A stretch of DNA of 64,000 bases from the NCBI GenBank assembly GCA_008711295.1, contig VUYV01000591.1, forward strand, positions 144,281 to 208,280, read 5' to 3'. Positions 1 through 10,454 of this stretch are shown here, piece after piece. Position numbers and translations under genes: made by a program. This stretch comes from Anarhynchus alexandrinus. Taxonomy: Eukaryota > Chordata > Aves > Charadriiformes > Charadriidae. Numbering within the stretch: position 1 is the first letter of the stretch; the number at the start of each line of letters is the position of its first letter. The notes beneath the pieces were generated by a model. It worked only from the letters and a program-made list of their open reading frames with translations, was not told where the DNA came from and did no database searches.

Positions 1-3000
1 TGGCTCCTTCACAGATATTAACTTTCAGCTGAACACCTCTATCTATAAATTACAAACCTTGCTGCACACCAGGTCTGGAGTGGTGTTGGTGAGGGCATCA
101 CACTGAAAATACACGGCTTGCAATTATCGGATCAGCAAGTAAAGAGAAAGGACTTGAAATTACCCACCTCTATAAACTGCTACCCGGACAGGACAGAGTT
201 GGAAATAGATCACGTATCTGAATTTCAGAATGGGAAAATTCAGGAAAGCGTCAACCTGATGCAAGAAGAACTTCCCGACAGAGAGAAAACTGCCTGTTGT
301 TTCAACTGTGAGCAGCAAACATTGAACCTGTCATTCAGCAACCCTTTTGATGGAACAAGAGTTGTTAAAAGCAGAAAAAATAATGAAATCTTGTTTCAGG
401 GGGCAACTGGTGTTTAGGCATAAGAAAGGTTTCATTTTGTTCTGTTTTGTTTCTTAACAAAATCTAAATGAAATGACATGTTCTTGTGCCAGAATGAACA
501 AAATGTTCTTTCTGATGAAAATTGGGATATGGCATTTTGTTTTCAGACTATTTTTAACTATTTTCCTTTCTTCCTAAAAGAAAATAATCAATTCCTAAAT
601 GAAAACATAATTTTTGGCTTAAAATTAAAAAAAAAAGGTACTTTTAGGAACTTCAAAAATTACATGTTTTTCTCCATTTTACTCCTTGCTCATTTTTAAA
701 GTGGCAATCTTTGCTGAACTCAATCCATTCACTAATAATAATGGTCACTGTGAAAGTTAATTTTTTTGGAGAATTTACTTTTTAGCAAGAAAAATAAGTT
801 GCCTCCTCTCTCCTGCTTAATTGGTAGACAACTTTAGGGTCCTTGCTTTGCCTTCTAACCCTTCATTTCTCTCTTCTGTAAAGCAGTTGGTGGTCATGAT
901 ATTTACCCATTTGTTTTAGGAGGCTTTGGAGATGATATATTGTGCATGACAGTTATTGAGATGTTTAAAGTGACGTACAAGTAACTACTTATTCATTCTG
1001 AGGATTCTTAAGGAACGTTTCTGAATGAAGAGTAGGTGAACAAAACCAGACCACCCTCTCCTGACAAAGGCAATTGTGAGTGTCACATAATTTGTGTCAC
1101 ATAATTTGTTATATGCAGTTGATCAATAAATTAAACCTAACCCCCTGGCCAAATAATTACGTCCATTCACAAGACCAAACGGGATTCAGAATTTGTTTCA
1201 GTCAGGTTCAGTGCCTGGAAACTGAAGTTACTGGGATATGAAGAAAGCAAGTTGCATCCTGCTGCAATATTTCTCAACAAATCTACTACAAAAATCATTT
1301 CACCTCCACGCACGCTGAGGAAAACAATTATATCATTTCGGTGATTTATTAACCCAACAAGCAGAAGTAACACAGCAAGCTTGAGTATCTATTGCTGTGT
1401 ATCTGGGAATTATGTTTTAATTAACCAATTTCTCTAATATGTTGTCTAAGCTTCCTACAGGGGAATTGAAAAAACCCAAACAGCTGCAAGGCTGAAAGAC
1501 TCTCTCTAGACAGTTAGTGTCCTCATTGTGTTTTGGTCTGGCTTAGTGAATGCCTCTGGTGACAAATGCATATTGATGAAGCAAAGAATTGACTAATTGA
1601 CACATTTAATGAAAACTTAATATTCTGCTGGTGGCAGAGGGAAATATTAAACTTGCTCTCAGTCAATTGTTATAAAATATTAAACACACATGTGGAAGTA
1701 GAAGGAGGGGAGAAGAAAGATGATCTTCAAGTGAATCAGATCTCTGGAATGGGCCCAAATAGCAATTCAGAGCCTGGGAATTATGAAAGACATTATAAAT
1801 CTGGTATATCTAAGAACTTTCCACATGCGATTGCCAGTATACATCATGTAAACTTTGTTCCTTTCATACAAATGCTGACATTCTTGATAAAATAAATCTG
1901 CCTGTCCTATCCATTTACCTGCTGCAGCTCTGCGATAGAGAATTTATTCTATGCACCGTGTTCTACTGTTGATTTACTTTGTCTACCAATTAAATTTTAT
2001 CATTTCCATTCCAAACTCCTTTGAGAAGGTCTAAAGCTGCATACTATGTTTGTATAGCTGTCTCTGCAATAGGTCCCAAATGGGTCATCGTCCTTGTTTA
2101 ATATTGCAGTAGAACTACTCAATAATATTAAGAACAGCCAGATGTCTTTGCTAGTTTCTAAATATTTAAATGGTATTGAGAAGCATATATTACATCTCTC
2201 CTACCTTCTTCAGAAACATATTCTCCTGCAACATAGAAGGGATCTTCAAAATGCCTTTTAAAGACTTGCCCAAGTATGGGCTGTCCAAAGCTCAAGAAAT
2301 TTTGAGCCAAATAATGGGAAGCATTCGTATCTCTGAGAACTGTTGAATCAGCCATAGAGACTGAAACAGCCTCTGCCATGGTTCGGAGGTATTTTCCACA
2401 AAGCCTTAACGATTAGGAGCCAACATTAATTTAGACCATTGAGCTATTAGCATTTCTCCTTTTTCATGGCACATTTGATGCAGACTGGAGTGTTTTTCTG
2501 GTCTTTGCCTGATGTCCTAGGCAAAGACTTTAATCATATGTTTATTTGCAGTATGTAGTCCAGACACCAGATGTCACTGCACGATGCAAAGTATTGCAGA
2601 GGTGGTCTGGAGTATGGTAAACAAATTGAGAGAAGGTGGAGCAAGAGCTGTGTGGACCCACGTTTTCTGCTCTCCTTACTGACAGTTGTCTTCTTTTAGA
2701 AACTTACTTTGTTCAAGAAGAAACATGATTCAGTTAGCAAGAGTGATCCAAAATATGACCAATAAACTGTTCTTAAAACAGCTCGCTCAATTATTTCTCC
2801 AGATTTTATAAAATAAAAGGAGGTTTGTGCTTGGCAAAATGCTGGAATAAGTTCTATATTTTAATTTGAAGTATTGCTTTCTGAATTCATTGCAAAGATG
2901 TCCCCATAAATTATAGAAATTGATGAAGCTGGTATTTTTAGCTTAATAATTTTCCATTGGGAAATTGCATTTACCTCTAATCACAATCATCATGCTCAAA

Positions 3001-3721
3001 TAACAATATTGTTATTAATAATTACAAAACAACACAATATCAATTTAAAATATTAGCCAGGAAGCAAGTACAGATCACCATATAAAAATGAAGATTGATT
3101 AACAATTATAGCACTCGCAGCCAGGAGAAGAATTACAAATGATTTTTCAAGCGAGTTATTTATGGAAGAGCAGAGATATGAAGGTAGGGATAATTGTGAA
3201 AGTCTTATTGTAGGCATCATTGCCAGTGACAACTGCCCTTTCTACCCTGGGACTGGAATGAGCACAGCTTTCTCCCAGCTGTGTCCACAGAGGGACCAGG
3301 GACAGGATGAGTTACGGAGCCTGAAAAGACATCTGCTGCTGAAATGGCCCTTTCAGACATCCACAAGGGAGAAAAAGACTTAATTTTCACTGCAATTCTG
3401 GCAGTGTTTTATGTATTTTGTATGTTCCCACACACGGTCCTGACTCTGATCTTTAGCCATCTGAATCTGAGTTCTTGACTTTTCCTGGCTGTCTTCGTGT
3501 GTCAGTGGAGAGATGCTTTTCCGTATTTCCATTTTTCTCTTTTTCCAGGGCTATGTTCACTCTGTGGGAAGTTACAACAGGCCCCTGGAGTTAACCACCT
3601 TGGAGAAAACAGATAAATTCAAGGCGTTAATAAGTTTGTATACAGAAATACTGAAGTGAGAAATTATGAGGGGGGACAACATACTCCCCTACACCTGAGT
3701 TTATTTGGGCAAAGACATCCA
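1..3721. other. Unique non-coding stretch
   Basis: No recognisable gene or interspersed repeat is visible apart from the exon candidate listed separately. The reading frames are short (the longest from a start codon is 99 codons at 118-417, plus strand, resembling nothing I know). A 14-bp unit (TGTCACATAATTTG) is directly duplicated at 1081-1108. Short A or T runs are scattered through it, as expected for intergenic or intronic vertebrate DNA. Confidence 0.6.
2205..2360 (-). other. Candidate coding exon, unidentified
   Basis: On the minus strand an open frame runs from an ATG at 2379 to a stop at 2158 (73 codons). Within it, an AG at 2361-2362 and a GT donor at 2203-2204 (AAGAAG|GTAGGA, a good donor match) would bound a 156-bp exon. 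It starts after the first base of a codon and ends after the first base of another, so it is symmetric (phase 1-1). The translated residues have a mixed, protein-like composition (for example FKRHFEDPFYVAGEYVSEE). Against it: the pyrimidine tract before the acceptor is weak, no neighbouring exon is visible, and I do not recognise the protein. It may be a chance open frame. Confidence 0.25.
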
Positions 3722-4063
3722 GACACCCCTGTACTCAGCACTGGTGAGGCCACACGTCTAGTATTGTGTTCAGTTTTGGGCCCCTCACTACAAGAAAGTC
3801 ATTGAGGTGCTGGAGCGTGTCCAGAGAAGGGCAACAAAGCTGGTGAGGGGGTCTAGAAAGTCTTATGAGAAGCAACAGAGGGAACTGGGGTTGTTCAGCC
3901 TGGAGAAAAGGAGGCTGAGGGGAGACCTTATCGCTCTCTACAACTACCTGAAAGGAGGTTGTAGAGAGGTGGGGGTTGGTCTCTTCTCGCTGGTAACTAG
4001 GTTTACGGTTGGACTTGATCTTAAAGATCCTTTCCAACCAAAATGATTCTATGATTCTATGAT
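3722..4063 (+). mobile_element. CR1 LINE, 3' fragment with internal deletion (group C)
   Basis: The copy opens in the last part of pol and reads through the stretch encoding [14 protein letters not shown] and the [21 protein letters not shown] segment typical of the CR1 ORF2 C-terminus. It ends in the octamer tail ATGATTCTATGATTCTATGAT. Compared with the other group C copy at 62970, about 200 bp are missing: the sequence jumps near 3997-4003 from the end of the EN/RT C-terminal region to the 3' untranslated end (GGACTTGATC...). The 5' truncation and dead frame make it an inactive fossil. Confidence 0.93.
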
Positions 4064-6503
4064 AGCATTATCTACCTAGCCAATAAGAACTGATTAAACT
4101 ACCTTCTATAAGTGTGAATGGGCAACTTCTTCTTGCTAATGATGAGAAAGATAAAAAAGATAAAATTCCACCCATCTTCCAAACAAACAGAGCAGCCTCT
4201 GTCAAAGAAAAATAGCAACCCTGTGAACAGCAACAGTGATGTTCTCTCCTGCTCAGAAAAGATCTGCGCAGGGTTTTCTTATAAACTGGTGGAGGTCTTG
4301 GTCTCTGCAGAATGGGAAACAAGGATATATCCTGGATTTTTCCTGTTGAGGTAAAAATGGAGGGAGGTACAGTGTGCCAGCTGGGGAGCTCTGTATGCAC
4401 AATGAGCTCTCCGAGAGAGGCAAAGCTCCTACGCTTACTGACAGAAGCCTGAGACTCTTGATGCATGAGCATGAAAAGTGACTTTCTTCTCTGTATAGTT
4501 AGAAGATGTAATTCTGCCCTAACTAGAGCCTCACACAGCAAATTAGGTCCTGCCTCACCACAGGGTTTCAACATTTCACAAGTGTCGGAAAAAAATTGCT
4601 TTAGCCCGTATTTCCTCCCATTTTCACTACACTGAGATACTACACTTTTTTTCCCCACTCATCTCCCACTGTCCAAGCACCATCTCTCCTTCCGACCATC
4701 ACATTTTTAACTGAAGGAATAAGTTAAAATGTGGAGTTTCAGTGAGCTCAGTGACAAGCCTAGGGTGGCATTTTGGTCCTACAGAGTCAAATGAGTCGAG
4801 CCAGCCTTCAGTGGGTGTGATATACCCCATGAGGGTTATGGGAGTTTGTGGTATTTTGTGCTTGGAGCCACATACAGATCTCAGTGATAGTATGAGAAAG
4901 CCCATCACATCCCATCCCAGCTGAGATGAGAATTTGCAGGGCAGGTATCTCGTGGAAACGCTGTGTGTAGTTTGATGGGGGAAAGCACAGCTTCCAGTTC
5001 ATGTTTTGTGCCAAGTAGCTGCTCTTTGTAGGTGGTGGCCAGCTACAAGAAGAGCTCTTACAGTGAGAATTTATATTTTTTTTTATCCATGTCCTTTGCT
5101 CATTTTCTTTAAACTCTAAGTATGTCATTTCATGCTAGGATGATGCTCTGTCTTGACAATGCCTGCCTAGAAACAACTCAGTTTGAAAATGCTCGTGAAT
5201 TACTTGAAAGCTCTGAATTTGTACTTAAGCAATAGCAAACAAGAACTCTACTAAGCAGAAATCTTTGCAGAACAGCCACGCGCTAAATTGGTCGATTTTG
5301 AAATAATCTTACAGTCTTGATGCTCAGATGTATTGATTCAGTCTTTATCTTTTTTTTTTTTTGGAAGAAGAAAGAAAGAAGAAAAGTCTGTAAAAGTGTG
5401 TACAGATGTAGTATGGACTTAAATGTTTAACATTCAGTGGACTTTGAAGAAGTTTTAATAACTCTGACAGCCAGGTCCCTCCTCACTGTCACTCTGTGTG
5501 TCTAGATACCCACCTGTCTCTCGCTGTGAGCATATCTGAGAAATTAGTACCAAGGTGAGGCACCTTGATACTCTAAAACACTTTACAAAATGTGATTTGA
5601 GTGATTTCCCCAGCAAAAGGGAATTCCAGAAGGATTCTGAGACCTAAGTCCTTACCTATGCCATCGCAATGAACTCCGTCAGAGTTATACCATCTGAAAA
5701 TCTGGCATTCTAACTAATTCTATTCATTATTTTAATAAATGTGTGTGAACAATGTAGACCAATCTTACAGCAAAGACACCTTCCAGATGCACTTGTAGGG
5801 GCCAGGAGACTGACTATGAGTGCGTTGATGGATGAATGCTCACTTTAAGATGCAAGCAAAATCATTTTAGACTATATTGCATTATAAACAAGCTGCCACC
5901 AAGCTACTGCATAAATCACCTCTGAAAATGGGTGTCAGCCTAGGCTGTGGAAGCAATTCAAAATCAACCTGTCAGAGGGATTCTTCCCTCCTCCATCCAG
6001 AGATGGATGTGAAACGAACCAGGACTGATGAGTGGAAATCCCTCCATAAGTCACAGTGTGGCAAGAGGCAAAATTGTGTGTCAGCGGGAAATCACTGCGC
6101 TCAGAACCTCTTGTTGCGAAACATGTAGCATCCCCATCATCTCTAGAGGACAACTGGGTGCCATCAGCACTGAAGCTCTATGGAGAAACATTCTTTTGTA
6201 ATCAGAAAAGAATTTCTTGTGGTCACAAAATGCAATCTGGCCTTGATTTTCCAGACAGATACGACACGTTCTCTCTATGTCACTACTGATTGCTACCAGA
6301 GCAGCTTAACTTCATGAACATTGAAAAGCAGATGAAATCTTAAAACCAGTCCAGAGTATAACCAGGCTGCTCCATATTAATTCCACATTTATTGCTGGCT
6401 CACTCAACCTACTTTTCATCTTCAAAATATTATGCACATTTCATGCTTGCCATCTTGGACAGGGAGAAATGTGGTGCCACCAGACTGGGACATACTGTTA
6501 TAC
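4064..6503. other. Unique non-coding stretch
   Basis: No gene is recognised. A 196-codon open frame on the minus strand (4068-4658) is the longest here; it has no family resemblance and no splice or promoter context, so I treat it as chance. A run of 13 T at 5350-5362 is followed by a purine-rich stretch to 5386. Nothing else stands out. Confidence 0.6.
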
Positions 6504-6597
6504 ATATATATCCACAAATGTTAGCTACAGCCTNAGGCAACAAATATATATCCAAAATAGGCAACAAATATATATCCACAAATGTTAGCTACAGCCT
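6504..6597. repeat. Duplicated flanks around an unresolved base (N at 6534)
   Basis: A 30-bp sequence at 6504-6533 (beginning ATATATATCC and ending TACAGCCT) is repeated exactly at 6568-6597. Between the copies are the single N and two partial copies of a 24-bp unit starting AGGCAACAAATATATATCC (6535-6558 and from 6559). An N placed exactly at the edge of a duplicated flank is the usual mark of a gap closed without merging the overlapping ends. A true tandem repeat of AT-rich units is the alternative. Confidence 0.8.
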
Positions 6598-6790
6598 GGT
6601 TCATCCGCCACAGACTTTTCGTCCCATTGACTACCATTTGAATTATGTAACCAAATGAATTATTAAACGGACTAAGGTAAATCACAAAAATGTCTGTTTG
6701 GGGGTTAAACTCCACCCTTTTCTGACTTATAGAACAAATCTGCAGTAAGAAAAAGTGCTTGCCCAGAGGAAATTACAGAAAAAATACATC

Positions 6791-6888
6791 AAGGAGCAAA
6801 AGGGTGGGTTGTTCTTGTTTTCTGAATCATAGAATCTATGATTCTATGATTCTAAGGAGAAAAAGGGTGGGTTGTTCTTGTTTTCTGA
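6791..6888. repeat. 35-bp direct repeat flanking a CR1-tail fold-back
   Basis: The 35-bp unit at 6791-6825 recurs at 6854-6888 with one mismatch. The 28 bp between them (6826-6853) consist only of CR1-tail octamer units: ATCATAGAAT followed by CTATGATTCTATGATTCT, which are reverse complements and can fold back. This could be an extremely truncated CR1 insertion with a long target duplication, or a local duplication that trapped tail units. CR1 normally leaves no or only short target duplications, so the arrangement is unusual. Confidence 0.8.
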
Positions 6889-9800
6889 TGTCATACATGA
6901 GGAAATGACACCTAGAAGTGTTAAGAGAGAAGTCAAAAGATGCGCAAAGCTGAGAACTGAGCTCAATCTTGCTGAGTTGGGTTTCCATACCAGCCAACTG
7001 AAGAAAGAGCAAGATTTCTCCATTTCTCATCTTCAAGCTGATACAAAAAAAAAAATGAAGCACTGAGTTTAAAAAATATATATTTTTAAATAAATAAATA
7101 AATGCACTATTCCCCACTTTGTTTTAGGACAGGATTCACATGCAAGTGCTTATTTCCTCTGAAATGTCAGCCGACTTTCTAAATTTAGTAAGGTGCATGA
7201 AAAATTAGACAGTAGTAAATATCTGGCTTTCACAACACATTTTTAATAGGTTCTGAGAGTTCTCTCCGATTTCTGCTTTAAGAATGAAGGAACTGGGGTG
7301 CTGATAGCTAAATACTGCTCTTGATTATTCTGCACCGAAACAGAAGGAAGCATGCACAGAAACAGGAACCATTACCAATGGAAAAGTTTCCCTTGCCCTC
7401 TGAATCCATCACCAGATCATTTCAGACTGCTCATAAGTGTAGCAGTCTCCACCTTGAAAACAGGAAGATTTTTGTCCACAGTATTCCTACAGCCTGGCCC
7501 AAAAGAAATAAGCACTTGAACCCTGAAATTAGAAACCTATGCCCATGATGAGGACATATTTTTCTGTGTGTTTATTAAATAAGTACCTACATTTGAAAAA
7601 AATCTGGGCAGCTGACATTTACATTACTTCCATGTCTTCAGCCCTGCGTGTCTTGATGTGAAAGACACTTCAGCTATGAGCCACAATTCTCTTCTTTAAG
7701 GAACATTTCAGTGCAAGGCTTAAATATGTTAAGTCTTACAGCCTTGAGAACTAATGCCACAGGGGATAGCTGTAAGGAACCATTTCAAAGGCATGCAAAA
7801 AGGTCGAGTTCTATCTCTGGGCTTGGCTTCAATGGATTTTGTGGCCTGGGATAAATCTCTCCATCACAAAATGCCTTGCCTGATGCAACTTCTAAATAGG
7901 GATAGCAGCATACACCACAACCTTCACTGGAAGCTTGTGAGGATAAATCCATGAATCTCTTTGAAGTGGGAGTGGTGAGAGCAACTGATAGACATTGTAA
8001 AATCACAAGCCTTTAAGCCATCATATGCCTAAAGATTTGTTTGTCCCGCAGTGTTGACCTACTCACAGCCACTGCTAAACAACCTTTCCTCCACTCTCCT
8101 GCTCTTGTGAGCTTTATTCAGTGCCTACCACCTCACTGTGACTGAGGTTTGGCTGGCTGGTACCATAGCCAAGCTTAGTTTCTCTCCAAACGCTACTGTT
8201 CACAGTAGTCAGCAGACACAGTTCAAAGTTTCTCAGCAGTACAAGCAAAATCGAATCTGGTTACTGCCAAGGTTTGGGGCTATACCCCAGGAGGGAAGTA
8301 GAAAGGGCCAAAACTGGTGGCAAGTCCTGAAGAGTCAAGCATGTGGTGCCCACCAACAGAAGTCATACCAGACCAACTTGCATTCTGGGACTTCTACATT
8401 CCCCTTCTAGCTCTTGTCTCCGATGGCAATTGTGACGTGCTGTGTCACAGCTCCAGAAGCTCGCAAAGTGGAAACATTCCAGTGCTACCTCCCAAGCTGT
8501 GACATTTTATTCAAAGTCCCTCCATCAATGACTTGGGTTGGGTTTGTGTCTATTGTGCTTCCAGAGATCACTGAGGAGCAGAGATCATGTATTCTGGTTT
8601 CTGGCCTTTGACTGTACATCTTTGGTCTGGGCCATTCATCAGACCTCCAAAAGGGAAGGTAAGATACTGTTGGCTTCCAGATCGACCAGAAGAATACCCA
8701 AGGACAGAAACAGCAAGCTGCTTTACAAAGACAAAACTCATTATACACAGGGAAAGATCTCATCTGATGTTCTGTTTTCAAATAAGAAGTCAGTCTGCCC
8801 CCTCTGAATGGAAAACAATTTCCTGTTCAGTGACAGCTCCAAGTACCAACAGAGAAAACTTTAAACCAGTGTCATTCACTTTTCAGGCGTGTGGCAGAGC
8901 AATAGATGTGTAGTACATTATCTACTTTCTCATATTCGTTTCATATTTCCCTCCACAGTGAAGGGTACCTCCAGCTCAGCGAAGTGGGTCACGGGCAATT
9001 CTCTGTCTCTCTGTCTCAATTAAGAGTAAAATGAAAGCCTCAGAGAGTGCCTTTTGGATAACCTTATGGCAAATCCCACTGGAGGATGTCAAGTAGAGAA
9101 GCTAACAAAGTGAAGAGAGTCATGCAGTATCTGATCTTCAGGATCCAGGCAGTAAATTGAAATAAATGTGTTCTCAGCTAGCTAAGTAACAGTGGTATTT
9201 GTCATACGCCAAGAAACTCACTGGTACCATCTGGAGACTACCAATGAAGGACCAGACCATGACATTTTGGCTTAGAGTGAAGCATTCTTGATTATGGCTT
9301 CTGTGATTATAATATTGAGATGCTTCAGCTAAGATCAAGGCCTGGGAGACAAACAGACAGACAAGTTATGTGGAAGCAATTTTAAGGAGAAGTTGTCTAA
9401 AGCATCATTTAGATTTGGGAGCTTAATCCTTCTCTCCAAAAAACATTTGAGGTTATGTCTAGGGGACTGTAATGCCTTCATTATCAACATCAGGCCTTCA
9501 TTGCCTATAATGAGCTCCAAGTTGGATTCCTGGACTTTGCACAGACAAATTGCTGAAGTATTTGAGATTATCACATGTGCATTCCCTGTGGCCCTGGCAG
9601 TAATGATTTTTGGGATGTACCATTCCCTGTGGTTTTCTCCCATGCTGGGAAGCAGATGTGGCAGTAAACTGCTACCTGTATCTGGCCTTGAGGTTCCCAG
9701 ATGTTGGGTGCGGTTCTGCCACCTCCCTGCCCTGTGCACGGGGTACCCCCATGAAACGGTGCCAGCAGCAGGAACAAAAGAGCAAGTCTCCCACTTGGAG

Positions 9801-10032
9801 CACTTGGATGATGGGCTAATGACCATTGCACAGAGAAAGCATTTGGCTTCATACTTGCTATGTTTGAAGTGTTGCTGCTCTCCACCTCTCAGCCACCTGA
9901 GTGAAGACTTCCCAAACTGGACTTTGACTGGGAAGAAGGGTCAAACAGGACAGGGGAAGGGGGAATTTTTAGACATGGTTTGGGACCCATAAATTTCATG
10001 TTTCTCTCAGTCTTTTATTTGCTGTCAGTGGA
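6889..10032. other. Unique non-coding stretch
   Basis: No gene is recognised. Contains a short (TAAA)4 run at 7087-7102. The region 9335-9992 has long overlapping open frames on both strands (199 codons plus, 163 codons minus). They lack any domain I recognise and overlap almost completely, which suggests a stop-poor patch, not a gene. Confidence 0.55.
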
Positions 10033-10454
10033 AATCATAGAATCATAGAATCATAGAATGGTTTAGGTTGGAAAGGACCTTGAAGATCATCGAGTTCCAA
10101 CCCCCCTGTCATAGGCAGGGACACCTCCCACTAGACCAGGTTGCCCAAGGCCACGTCCAGCCTGGCCTTCAACACCTCCAGGGATGGGGCCTCAACAACC
10201 TCTCTGGGCAACCTGTTCCAGTGCCTTACCACCCTCAAAGTGAAAAACTTCTTCCTAATGTTCAATCTAAACCTGCCCTCTTCCAGTCTGAAGCCATTCC
10301 CCCTTGTTCTATCACTACATGCCCCAGTAAAAAGTCCTTCCCCAGCTCTCCTGTAGGCCACCTTTAGGTACTGGAAGGCTGCAATAAGATCTCCCCGGAG
10401 CCTTCTCTTCTCCAGGCTGAACAGCCCCAACTCTTTCAGCCTCTCCTCATAGGA
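10033..10454 (-). mobile_element. CR1 LINE, young 5'-truncated copy (group A)
   Basis: Read on the minus strand it runs from the pol C-terminal frame (starting near the [18 protein letters not shown] segment) through [26 protein letters not shown] and the terminal [11 protein letters not shown] to the 3' tail. The tail appears on the plus strand as three ATCATAGA units at 10033-10058. The frame is open across the copy. It is almost identical to the copies at 47293 and 52561, which suggests recent insertion. It begins abruptly at 10454 and keeps only about 420 bp of a full-length element of several kilobases. Confidence 0.96.

Noticed and set aside
4068..4658. A 196-codon minus-strand open frame
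   Set aside because: No domain, low-complexity serine/leucine-rich composition, and no supporting context. A frame of this length is not surprising in 64 kb read in six frames.
9335..9992. Overlapping 199-codon (plus) and 163-codon (minus) frames
   Set aside because: Both strands are open over the same stretch, which suggests a stop-poor patch. Neither translation resembles a known family.
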